DNA from: Prostheceraeus crozeri
Lineage: Eukaryota; Platyhelminthes; Polycladida; Euryleptidae
DNA length: 64,000 bases
Direction of reading: 5' to 3'
Assembly: GCA_907163375.1 (NCBI GenBank)
Contig: CAJQUW010003423.1
Span: forward strand, 91,220-155,219
Shown here: positions 11,573-22,469 of the stretch, in pieces
How positions within the stretch are numbered: position 1 is the stretch's first letter
How the letters are laid out: each line of letters starts with the position of its first letter
The notes under the pieces: generated by a model
What the model saw: the letters and a program-made list of their open reading frames with translations, nothing else
What the model was told of the DNA's origin: nothing
Database searches by the model: none
Position numbers and translations under genes: made by a program

Positions 11573-12063
11573 GTAAGTTGCTGGTGAGATGCATAGTAAT
11601 GGTAGTGTTGTTCTAAAAAAAGTTGGTTTCTCTCTTGGTAAGTGTCAAAATTAAAAATTGCGTGAGGTCGATTTTTTAGGAAGATTAAATTAGCTTAACA
11701 ATATAATCTAAGCAGTCACAAATGACGATTTTGCAGGTGTAAGCACAAGAAATCATCCATTTAGCACTTGTTAGATTTACGCATTTCCAGCAGCATTATG
11801 CAACTGAACGAGTTGATGAATTATGATTATTGCTTGGTTAATGCCTTAAACAAAATGCAACTTTAATAAATTTCGAATTTCTCATCCATTCGCTAACTTA
11901 TTTTTTTACATACAAAGTGATTTGAAGAAGACAAGATAATCCAAAAAAACTGGTTTCCAAGTGGTCGAAAAACTAAATTGAACTGTATAAGACTTCACCA
12001 GCATCCACTTCGCTAACATTTACTGGCATATATTCTTACTTACTTTACTTTCTCCTTTCAAGT
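11573..12063 (+). other. Start of intron a-b
   Basis: The GTAAGT donor is followed by AT-rich DNA without recognisable features up to the RTE remnant at 12064. The whole intron runs to 18936 (7364 bp). Confidence 0.6.
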
Positions 12064-12849
12064 TCAAGTTTTATATTTACGTCTTCTTTTCCTCTTCTGT
12101 TGAGGGTTGGACGATATGAAACTTCTCCTACGGGCGCGGTACTGTGTATCACTCGCGAGCAATCCTTGCTCCACCAAATCTTCGTTGACGGCCAGGAGCC
12201 ATGTTTTCCTAGGTCTTCCATGAGTACGGGAGCCTTGGAGTACCACGTCTAGCACTTGTCTGATTGGTTCCTCCTCATCTGTACGCTTCACACGACCGAA
12301 CAACCGTAGCCTTCTCTCTCTGATCACTTCCTCTAATGGCATAAGGCCACACATGCTCGCCATGGCAGCGGTGTTGATCCTATCATCCTTCTGTCACATA
12401 AACGCAGATGTTGAATGAGGTTCCAAGATTCAACACCGTAGAGAAGCACTGGCCTGATGCAAGAAATGTAGACGTTACCTCGGCAACTGAGTGGAATGTG
12501 GCGATTTCTAAGAAGACTGGCGATGTCCTTCCATTTGCTCGAGGCTGTCGAGATTCTGGAGCGAAGAGCGCATTCGGCGCCACCCTCGCAACAAAGCACG
12601 TCACCAAGTCTGTGAAATTCTTTCATTTTCTGTTTATCGTTTACCCGATATCTCGATGCAGTCCGCCATTCTACCACCATGGATAAGGTAGGACATTGAA
12701 AACTTCCTACTGAGTGACCTGAGTCCACTTAAACGTTTGTGGCACCAGTTGCCAAACGGTTGACAGAGGATGGAGTTGACACCAAACCCTCTACTACACA
12801 CAACAAGGGAATCGTCTCGCTTGAACGTGGGAGCTCTCTTTGCTACCAC
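12064..12849 (-). mobile_element. RTE-like retrotransposon 3' remnant
   Basis: Minus-strand frames carry a typical RTE tail: FHRLGDVLCCEGGAE, ISCIRPVLLYGVESW, then after a frame change RERRLRLFGRVKRTDEEE and THGRPRKTWLLAV. These blocks lie downstream of the RT catalytic palm. At least one frameshift near 12360-12400 separates the two frames. The palm itself is missing, so this is a 5'-truncated dead copy. Confidence 0.75.
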
Positions 12850-13479
12850 TGATCATATTGGTCCTCTTGATGTTCATTTTCATACATATGTTTTAATTGG
12901 AATCCTCAAAAAATGTGAAATTAAGGCATTTCGCTAAAAATCTCAAGACACAGCTTCTCTTGTCACTCTTTTCTTAGTCTGCATTTGCCGACATTTTTTG
13001 AAGTATCAGAAGAAGGGATTGACGTTCAGAATCACGTAAAATCCATTGAACGTCTTGAGGAATGTAAAAACGTATGAGATGAAGTACCATCGAAATTTAT
13101 TGCACTATATGCCAACACAATTTGAGGTTTCCGTTAATCAACCTCCGTAAATCATCTGTTTCAATATAACCATACTTTTATTGCAAATTATCTGTAATGG
13201 CTTGAATATATGGGTTACTTTTTAACATTAATATCTCAATATTCTAATTCATGCACTTTTCGCGAAAAGTCAGGGAAGCTTAAAAGTTAAATATCATTCT
13301 GAAGCAAGTGAGCTGTTATCCCTAACATGGAACTCTAGTCTGTGCAGTTTTCAGATAATAGTTTTCCATATATAATGTGCATTTCTACAGAATTTTTAGT
13401 CAGCTCAACAAAGAGCCGCGAATGAAGCTAGATGTGTTATTCAACGATAAGAAATCATGTCCTCATCAGAAGCCTACTC
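12850..13479 (+). other. Intronic stretch, nothing recognised
   Basis: AT-rich DNA between two retrotransposon remnants. I see no ORF, repeat or motif that I can name. Confidence 0.5.
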
Positions 13480-13835
13480 CCACACCTCATGAAAGTATTG
13501 AAGTATTGGTCTGGGGAAACTGATTCCAAAGCTGTGTAGTGCGAACAAAAACTTTTCAAGCGACTCACAGTGCGTGTGCGCTTTAAGCTCATATGATGGC
13601 ATGGGAGCACGCTGTGCGTATGCTTCTGACGAATATCTTAGTTTGGATGAGTACTCTTCACTGTCTGAAGCTACATCACATATGACAGCTACCCGTTCGA
13701 GGAGATTAAGATGTGTGGGGGCACCGGCCCACAGATGGCAACAATACTCCGTCAGTGGACGAATAGTCGACTTGTAAAGTAAATGTACAGTCCTGGGTGG
13801 AAGATAGCTACTGGCACGATAGAAAGGCTGTCAAT
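13480..13835 (-). mobile_element. CR1-like element A, 3' coding part
   Basis: One minus-strand frame stays open across this stretch. It encodes FYRASSYLPPRTVHLLYKST, IRPLTEYCCHLWAGAP and HLNLLERV, the region after the RT palm in CR1-like elements. The same blocks occur in plus orientation at 33850-34010, so both copies belong to one family. It is separated from its 5' part (14622-15960) by a piece of another element in opposite orientation. Confidence 0.75.
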
Positions 13836-13837
13836 GC

Positions 13838-14622
13838 GCTGAGCTCTTGCTGATGGATTGGATGTACAGTTTCCATGAATGTCAGAGGCAACCATTCAAG
13901 AAGTTTTGGAATGAAAATAAATGCACAACAAAAACAAAAATCATGGCGGACGTATTTACAGCTCAGGGGAAGATCCCTATTATGGTGAATGGGTATATGC
14001 TTGAAGAAATTAATCAATTCATCTACTTAGGCTCAACTGTTATGTCCAATGGCCAGTCTGAAGATGGCATCACCAGACGTGTAAACTTGGCCCGTTATGC
14101 GTTTACGCGCTTGCAGAAACATCTGTGGTCACGTCGTGAGATCAGTCTAACAACAATGATCCGCATTTATAAGGCCCTTGTTCAATCAATATTGTTATAT
14201 GGCTGTATAACTTGGACCGTGCGTACAACTGACCAACTTATGCTCGAAGTATCTGATCGATAATGCCTTCGTAGAATCCTGCGCATCCGAATTAGGGACC
14301 GGATATCCAACGTTCAACTTCTCCAAAGGACCAGCACGCTACCCCTGAACTCGAGTATCAAGCGCCGCCGACTTCATTGGGTTGGTCGTGCTCTCCGAAG
14401 ATCTCCCAGAGACATACTCCCAAACATCGTCTTTCCATGTCCATGTGCCGGATGGCGTCGGCGGCGTGGATGCCAATTGAAAAAATGGACGGACAGTGTC
14501 AAAGCTGATCTTCAACCGTTGCTGGGGCCGCAAGCATACGGCAGACGCCGTTGGGACTTACAATGGACCCATGTCGTAGCCGACCTGGCCTCAGACCGTA
14601 GAGTTTGGGCTGTTGATTAATG
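13838..14622 (+). mobile_element. RTE-like RT C-terminal fragment inside CR1-like copy A
   Basis: The plus strand encodes INQFIYLGSTVMSNGQSED, ARYAFTRLQKHLWSRRE and YKALVQSILLYGCITW, then after a stop at 14263 more of the same tail (CLRRILRIRIRDR, HWVGRALRRSPRD). This is the post-palm part of an RTE-type ORF. It sits exactly where the palm of the minus-strand CR1 copy should be, implying insertion with loss of target sequence or rearrangement. The first ATG (13847) lies in weakly similar sequence and is probably not a native start. Confidence 0.75.
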
Positions 14623-15960
14623 CACTGCTTCAAAAATCTTGCCAGCAATTGGAAGGAGACCGATAGGACGGTAATTAGATGAAAGAGATGAGTCAGTGCC
14701 TTTCTTTGAAACTGGAACCGCGGAAGCTACTTTCCAGCAGGAGGGAAACTCACCGTTGGATACACATCTTCTGAATAGTTTGGATAAAAGTCGGGAAAAC
14801 TCATGTGAGAGGTGCTTGAAGACCTAAATCGGAATGTCATCGGGTCCATTCCAGATTTGCAATGATCTTTCGGACTGTGACTGAAGGAAGGTAAAGTGTC
14901 TCGTCAGAGCGCGTGGTAATTGGAGGTGGAATTCGACCTTCATCGTTTGATGATGAATTCTTTACAAACTCCTTGCAAAGAAGCTTGACTTGGTCTGCAG
15001 TGGATGTCGCCATTAAAGTACTGACTTCGTCATGACGAATGAAGTGCTGGGATGGAGGATTTGTTCCTATTGGTGACACTGTCGTAAATCCTCCAGAAAT
15101 CCCCAGATCCAAGCTTTTGGGTAGCATAAAAGATTTCTGTACATACAAAGCGGCTTTTGGCCTGATGTATGGTTTCATTGCAATTTTTTATGCGGTCTTA
15201 TACAATCAAAATTGCCAGCGGTACTGTCACGTTTGTACTTATGGAAATATTGGTCACTCTGCAGGTTGCAGCTGCACATTCTGGTGTAGACCAAAGTTGG
15301 GAGTCGGACACTGAGGAATGTAGGCCAATATACGTATTTGAAGACAATCTTTCGGTTCTTGCGCCAACTTGTGAATGTCACCACTGAGAATCAGATTCTC
15401 AGATTGAATTTGACTAAGAAACGGAACGGAACCAGTCTGCTTTGGCGAATTGATGAACTTCTGTGAGAAGGCGCAGACTTGTGGAGTAAGTTTTGGAGGT
15501 GCGGCGGGTGAAGTACCCTCCAATGAAAAACTCTGGTAGGACACGTGACAATTTGATTGAGACTATATAATCAACAAGACAGCTAGATCTTCAGTTGCCG
15601 GACATAAGAGATCATATCAGTGGCGCGCGTTGTACACATGAGTCACCAAAAACGACAGCTTGCGCAATTGATGTTCTTGTACATATCTATTAGGAAAAAT
15701 AAAGGAATATTGATCTTCTGCAAACGCGTATGAAGACAAGATACCTTCGCCTTGGATCTTCTGTGTTACGAAGCCTTCTCATCACGGGAAGCATTGCCTT
15801 TTGCATATCCTGCAAGACCATGACAAGGTGTCTTACCCATGCTCTGAAATATGCATTCATCAGGATGACATCTCTAGATGAAACACTGGCATCTAACCTG
15901 ATTTCCAACTGAGCTAAATGATATGGTGATTTACTCGTCCCATGGAAGAAAAGATGTTCT
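14622..15960 (-). mobile_element. CR1-like element A, endonuclease and 5' RT part
   Basis: Minus-strand frames give an endonuclease fragment (RLDASVSSRDV near 15900, matching RLDPSVSSSDV of copy B at 32860), then VRKIIANLEWTR near 14850 and NYRPIGLLPIAGKIFEA near 14650, the RT finger motif. Several frameshifts and stops break the ORF. The RT palm with YADD is absent because the copy is interrupted at 14622. Confidence 0.72.
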
Positions 15961-18230
15961 TGGCATCGTAATTAAATCTCAGTCCACCTACGTTGATGAA
16001 GCTCATCTTCAGAGGGGTTTCAATGTTCACGGCTTGTGTAAGCTTCTTAAGTGTCATTGCCATTTTCATAACTTTTGGTAGAATATCACATTAATAAACA
16101 AAAATGCTGCTGTGCGATAAATTGATGCAGAAATATAAATAATAGTAATAAAGTTGAAGTAAATCATGTGTAAGACACTAATAGGCACTTTTTGTGCAGC
16201 AAGAAGTTGGAACCCCATTACCACAACAATGGGTAAAAGTCAGGTCATAGAGGAACCCAATACAGCTTACCGGGCTATGCTATCCATGCATTCCCGTAAG
16301 TTTGTTCGATCAGTTGAGCTTTGAACAAACCCAGACAGCCGATTTTATGCAACAATCCACATAATAAAGCAGTCAAAATAAACCATATCAATATGGACAT
16401 GACGAAAGCGTGTGGCGGGTGCTGAAAGCGTGCCAATGGTAGCATCTGTTTTGCGGTTGATATTCGAACACCGTTGGGAGGGAATGCATGCGCTAGTCCA
16501 CTGGTGGATATCACGTTTTATACAAATGCTTGGCAGCTTTCCAATTTCTCTGTGAATATAACTGAATTAATGACATTCACGATCAGGTACTAGTAAGGAT
16601 TTGAAATAGCATGTTATGATAGTTTTGTACCTACCTTGTAATGGATTAGCGAATGAACTTCTAAGACAGATTTTTTAAACTGCGACAAATTCTTCCATTA
16701 AAAGGTTGATGGCTTTTGTCGGAGCTGCTCTACTCAATCTACCGCCACCTTCCTCTCTTATGGAGGATGGGATTCCTCAAGCGCTTTCTATATGCTACAG
16801 TGCAGGGTGTTAATTATTAATTATGTAAAACATTGTACCTGGCGTATGCATCAGAATTTCAGAGATTTTTATGTTTAAAAGTTTATTGAAATCATGATAT
16901 GGCAAGTGCTTACGTTTTGGATGGAAAAAAGCAGTTCTTTCTATAACAAATCGTTTTCATGTCTTCAATACAGCATGTAATAGATTTTCGTTATCATTTG
17001 AATGGATTGATTTATATGGGGAGCATGGTTGTGTTTCGTGTGGATTACGATATCAATGATCAGAGGTGGGTGATGAAATTTCCTATTTGTAGGGATACAT
17101 TATTTTGAAACGGAAATAGTAATTGAGATACTGACAGAATGATGGGTGGATTATTGATAATCTTGTGATCCTGTCCTGATCGAGGAGAAATAGTGAAGTC
17201 TGTTGATGAGTGATGTGTATTCCTAAGGGTTGGCTCAACAAGGCTTCAGATGATTATACTCATGCTCAGTCGACGTGCGCGGTTCAAAGTCAGGTACACA
17301 AATGCTGCTAAGAGTCACAAGACTGCATGTTGCAATCACAGAATGATACACTTCATGAAATCATGGAACACAAACACAAATGGGTTGGAGAATGCACTTT
17401 ATTTTTTTTTCTTTCGTGTTTTTCAGTTTCTGTACATCGGTCTGGAGCGAATCGGACATCCTGCAATAGAGTCTTAACATAATATTCGCATTCACTATCT
17501 TTTCCGGGTATTTTGTCAGCCGTCCTCGATAAATTCAGATTAATAGTCCATATTAGAGGACCACTGACGAATCGCCGAAATATTTGGTAGACTGAATACA
17601 GACATCAAAAGCTCGTAAGATTTGGTGAGTAAAAATTCAAAGTTACAGCGAACGAGCTTTGATGTCGCATTGCGCTTGATTGCGTCCCTTTTCGAAATGG
17701 TTTTTGGTAAAATAAGGAAAGATTTTTTGAAATACGTCGCTGCTTGGAAAGTTGATCGAAAATCAATATTCAATTCGTGTGATGTTATTGCCGATATTGA
17801 TTCAGTCCCATGATATTGTCTGCCTCTCAGTAGCCGGTGCTTTTTTCGCTGCGATCACACTGGCAAACTTGCGTTTGCATTGCTTTATCAAGGGAATGTT
17901 TTTCATAACATTTGAAATTTGCTGAGGTTGAAGTCGTGGATGTGTCGATTAATGGCATTCAATCAGTCGCCAACTTGTTGGTTATGTTCGTCCACGTTTT
18001 TGTTCAAGCAAAAGATGATTTAGATATCATGTGAATATTGTGGCGTTCTTTTCTCTTTCAGTTCAAAATTGGTCCAACTTTAAACCATTGTTCCTAACAA
18101 TCCAAAGATAATTTTTCTCGAGGAGTGAAATTCTTCGATGACAGACGTCCATTGGCCTTATTCTCCCGGTCAACCATCATTGAAAGTAATCTCGAAATCC
18201 GAATATTACCTTGCGAATGTAGTGACCCAC
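15961..18230 (+). other. Intronic stretch, no supported gene
   Basis: No exon of the WD40 gene and no named transposon was found. A 79-codon minus frame at 16275-16514 has a hydrophobic segment but no recognised family. A T-rich run lies at about 17400-17425. Confidence 0.45.
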
Positions 18231-18635
18231 TCAGCGGAACTTAATCACTCTCACTGACTTGCACTTTTTGACGCGTGACCACCAGGGGAGTATGTAGATC
18301 AGATTTCCGAAGATCCGTTGAGTCTGCGCCCACTCCATGAAGTCGGTCAATAGAATTTGTTCTTGAATTTCGACGATCCATGTAATTGGTGGATGATCGC
18401 CGTGATATAATTCAGCTTCCACATAAATGAGACGGATGCGACTGATAATGTTTAATTCGAAGCGAGTTTTCATGCTTTCACTCCGAAATTCACGTCGTAG
18501 AATCACTTCAGTGTAATGTAAGTTCATGAATGTTACGACAGCAGAAAACCTCCTGGAAGCTCTCGGGACCTCAATTTCATAGAAAGTCGCTGGCAAAGTG
18601 TGTCTGAGATGCAGTCTCTTAATTTCATCCAGCAT
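18231..18635 (-). pseudogene. Unplaced ORF, faintly PI3-kinase C2-like
   Basis: A 134-codon minus-strand frame has coding-like composition (HTLPATFYEIEVPR, KTRFELNIISRI, YVEAELYHGDHPP, DFMEWAQTQRIF). The YVEAELYHGD and DFMEW blocks recall the C2 domain of class I PI3-kinases, but this is a recollection-level similarity over a short stretch. There is no convincing initiator context, and the sequence after the stop is not obviously coding. It could be a degraded processed gene copy inside the intron, or chance. I do not assign a function. Confidence 0.28.
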
Positions 18636-18936
18636 CGGCTGCCGATTTGATTCAAAACGTTAAAATAGTACGAACACGGCAAAATCTTATGATTATCAGA
18701 CAAACTTGTCACAGTCTGTTTTTCAACTTAAATTTATTAATGCAGAAAGACGTCAAAGATATGAATTTATCATTAATACTTGTAATATACTTGTTAATGG
18801 CAAATCCTTTGAGGATTTGTAAAGCTGCATATTTAAATAGTTTCGTGTGACCTGATGATATGGATTTAAAATTGTTCAAATGAAAACTGTTAATAGAAAA
18901 TATCACTCTTTAGCTATAGTTTTCATTTTCTGACAG

Positions 18937-19151
18937 CTAATATTTTGAGATCATCAACTACAACATCATCAATATCGGACCAGCCTCACATTCCTCGTGA
19001 TGCCTTTGTTACTTGCTCTGCGGACAATACCATTCGCATTTGGAGTTTAGACAGTCATCATCACAGTTCTTTCGTAACTTCCCCGAAACCTCATGAGAGT
19101 CGACAAATATCTGCTATATCCACTATCACAGGTGGCAACATCTACAGTCCG
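18937..19151 (+). CDS. WDR62/MAPKBP1: WDR62/MAPKBP1-like gene, exon b (WD40 blade)
   Basis: The 215-nt exon lies between TGACAG and GTAAGT. The base left from exon a joins its first two bases to make a complete codon, and it ends on a codon boundary. It encodes DAFVTCSADNTIRIWSLDS, the classic WD40 signature of this family, preceded by a Ser/Thr-rich insert (SSTTTSSIS) that lengthens a loop, and followed by a polar segment (HHHSSFVTSPKPHE). Confidence 0.92.
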
Positions 19152-19463
19152 GTAAGTTCTAACCACTTATAAGCGTGAATTTTTGGTGAAGGCGATTACT
19201 AATAAAATCATAAATAATTTCTCCACCACAATTTGTTAAAGCTTCGTTGAGTTTGTTCTCGATACAAGATGAATCCGTAGTTCGGGTCATTATCAAGGGT
19301 TTAATGTGTTTTATATGATACCAGTATGGGAAATATTTAATATTCGTTCATTCCTCTTGTTCATAATATGCATGTGAAATTGGGTGATCGGCCATCTTTA
19401 AAATTTATTCGTAATAATCGATGATGTAAGTAGATGCGTCGCACCGTCATCATTGTTTTCCTA

Positions 19464-20760
19464 CAGGGTGTCGAACGACCTGGAAAACCTGGGAAAGTCA
19501 GGGAATTTTGATATTTATCCTGGAAAATGGAAAATTGCTATTGCTACTTGGAAAATGTATATGGCAAAATAATTCGCGCGCTTCGCACGCTCTTTATTAG
19601 CGCTTTTGTTTCAGATTCCTGTTTTATGTTTGGTGACTGCGGTAGGCTAAGTGGTTGCTTTGTTGATTCTTGCAATTGTTATAACGAGATGGCACGGATA
19701 GTTGCTATAACAATTGAAGAAGTTGACTGAACTGAAGCCAAGAGAATCACAAAAATGGTGTAGATACAACAGGCCAAACTCTTTTTGGCGGAGGTCAAGA
19801 AAGTGAATATTGGTTTTGGTGCAAACAGTGTCCCGATTATGGCGCGAATTCGCGCTTGGCGCTAAAATGGGCATTTTAGGCGCGAATGCGCGAATTTTGA
19901 GATCGAGGCGCGAATTCTGCAAAAATTCAGAATCGGGACACTGTGCAAAGTAAGCCATAAAGGAAGCTAAAAAGCTGAATGATGACGACAAAGACTCTTT
20001 TTGTAAACAGTGATGGGACAGTTTTGTGGCTGTGGCAGAAAATTTGCTAGAGGGATTTCCCTTGCGTTAACCTCTTGTGCTTGCTTTCGCCTGCATTGAC
20101 CCTGAAATTATGGCTTTGGAACACCTACAAAAGATTCAATTGTTCGAAATTGCTCTCCAACATCTAGTAGAGTATCGATGGAATTGAAGCAGATAGTGTT
20201 CATATTCAATGCGAAACGTTTCGTTGTCGAAGAACTGTTATCCTATAACTTCAATGATTCAACAAAAGTGATGATCGACTCGATGTGTTTTTAATGAAAT
20301 TGTGAGACGAAGAGAAAGCAATTAACACGTATGATTTGCGAAGTTCATGAAAATCATATTATGTCTCAACACTGGACAAGCAGCGGTGGAACATGTGTCC
20401 TCAGCGAACAGGGATTTACTGGTAGAGAATCAAAAGGAAGAATCACTGGTTGCACAACGTTTGGTGAAAGACTATACTCGTGCGCGCTGCAACGGAAATC
20501 TGTCAAGTTCCAAGTTTCTAAAGGACTTACTCTGTCTGCGAGAAATTCCGCATCTTGTTACAAAGAGGCGAAACGAGTGAATGCAGAAAATCAGGTACAA
20601 GAAGCAGAAAGCGAAGATTGAAAGAATGCGAATGGCAGCACTGTTACAGGACAAATTGGATGAGCAGAAACGTCTTCGCAAACAACTATTGGGAATCACA
20701 AATGACATACAAGAATATGTATCTTTGATTTTATTAGTTCAGATTTTATTGTTCTTGACA
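19464..20760 (+). mobile_element. hAT-like transposon remnant
   Basis: The left edge looks like a terminus (CAGGGTGTCGAACGACCTGG). A coding remnant follows: IDPEIMALEHLQKIQLFEIA near 20090, then at 20347-20577 TGQAAVEHVSSANRDLLVEN and EESLVAQRLVKDY, a block I associate with C-terminal ends of a widespread hAT-like transposase family. An in-frame TGA at 20578 precedes a basic coiled-coil tail (KKQKAKIERMRMAALL). No matching right terminus was found. A small MITE at 19826-19943 is nested inside. Confidence 0.6.
19826..19943. mobile_element. 118-bp MITE with 13-bp TIRs
   Basis: The element starts CAGTGTCCCGATT and ends with its exact reverse complement. It is flanked by TGCAAA at 19820-19825 and 19944-19949, a 6-bp target duplication. 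The inside is rich in GCGCGAATTCGCGC-like words that can fold back. It encodes nothing and lies within the hAT-like remnant, so it inserted later. Confidence 0.8.
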
Positions 20761-20849
20761 TCCTACATGTACATCCACATTATTCCACATCAATTGTCTT
20801 CCCTTAACCAAAGAATACCGACAAAATTTGCAATTTGCTAAGCTTGGAT

Positions 20850-22469
20850 ATTGCTTAGCCTTCTTTATCAATTTGTTTCGAATCTTAAATTAGCTACAAA
20901 CTCATCACGTGTGTCATAATCAATCGCAGAAAGCGATCGAACGAAATCGTCTTGTGTGTAATTTCTGCCCACCATACATGCATGTATCTTTCTCAAGAAT
21001 TATGATATTAAAGAATCAAAACCCACATTTATGATAATATGAATATTGAATGATTATATAACTTAATTAGACGTTCAAGGGCGGTGCTTGTATCATCACT
21101 CATGAAATATATTGCAATACCGTGGCACAATCTGATATAGGCCTACTTGTAATATCGAATTAGAGATCTCGAGATCTCGGTATTTGATAAATATTGATTC
21201 TCGAGATGGAGATTTAAGATCGAGATTAAATTCAATAAGTGTATGTCATGGTAACGTTCGCGATAGACATTAAATTGATTATCTACCAGAAAGTAGACTT
21301 AGAATAACTTTGTTGATTATCACACTGATCAGCATTCATGGAAAGTCGATAATCTTTGGTAGTATAAACTGGCTAATCATTCTTGTCTCCGAGGGAAAAA
21401 AACTTATTCTATATTTTAGGTAACGCTCGCGACATTCTAATATAGAAATTCAATATTTTCTTAAGAGTCATAATTAACTTAGACAGAAAGTTGTCTTTCA
21501 GATACATTGACTAACGTGAAATCTTCTAGCATTACAAACGATTTTTCAACTTAATATTGACATTTTCATGTACAAAATGCATTGAAGCACACATTTCATA
21601 AAATAGAGGCATAATTGAAACTTACATACTAGTTTTTAGACTACCCTTTGTCATCTATGCAGACATATTTCAGCTCTTTAACTAGCATACGTCTGAACTT
21701 TAGACTATATATTATATCATGGTCATCAGCATAATTCGTCGAAACTGATTTGAAATTTTACTTCGGTGCAACCAACTCGTGGTTTGACCCTTCTACAATG
21801 CTTGATGCAAAAATTATGAGTTCCCTTTTTTTCGCTTTCCTCAGTTAAGGATTCGTCTTTTTCGCTTTTTTAATTCGAATCGCCTGGTTGGTCTACGCTA
21901 GTAATTATTCAAGAACAGACATATTGGCCTATGATCCCAACTTGCTGTACTACAGAGCTGATCATAAAAAGCGGACCACCTAAATATCCCTAAATTCAAT
22001 CGTTTCTCATGGTTTCCAATCAGGAATCAGGTCACACAATAGCGTGCCATGCATCATTCAAGATCTTGCATTCTCAGCCTTAAAATAAGTTATGATGTAC
22101 TTGTATCCGTTAGTGTATTGGTGAGCAGTGCTTAAAAAATGAAAATCGCTCAATTTAAAAATTGTAATTTTTCAATAAGAAAACATGTAAGTATGAGAGT
22201 GAATCAGGCACGGGGAGAACGAGCATTTTCTGAGCTCTCTTAATAGATTGCTCATGAACATTGGTGAAATAGGAAAAAATTGTGATATCGCGAAGTAATC
22301 CGAAGGACGTCGTACGCTGCTCCACCGGCGTTCGCTAAATACAAGGGTGGGAGAAGTTACCAACGCGACACGTGGAAATGACGGCGAACAACCTGATAGC
22401 GTGTCTAGAGGTCAGCAGGTAAAAAAATGAGTTTGTAAAACATGAGTCACCTGGCCACGTACGAATCTG
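20850..22469 (+). other. Intronic stretch with a 16-bp palindrome
   Basis: No gene was seen. GAGATCTCGAGATCTC at 21163-21178 is a perfect palindrome that is also a tandem pair of GAGATCTC. The word GTAACG(T/C)TCGCGA occurs at about 21251 and 21421. The remainder is AT-rich. Confidence 0.5.

Noticed and set aside
16275..16514. 79-codon minus ORF with a hydrophobic segment
   Set aside because: No recognisable domain or conserved context; cannot be supported as a gene.
18118..18150. String GAGTGAAATTCTTCGATGACAG resembling a conserved 18S rRNA segment
   Set aside because: Only about 20 bases match and the flanks do not resemble rRNA, so this is a coincidence.
21163..21178. 16-bp palindrome as a regulatory operator
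   Set aside because: It lies deep in an intron with no promoter or gene start nearby; kept only as a sequence note.
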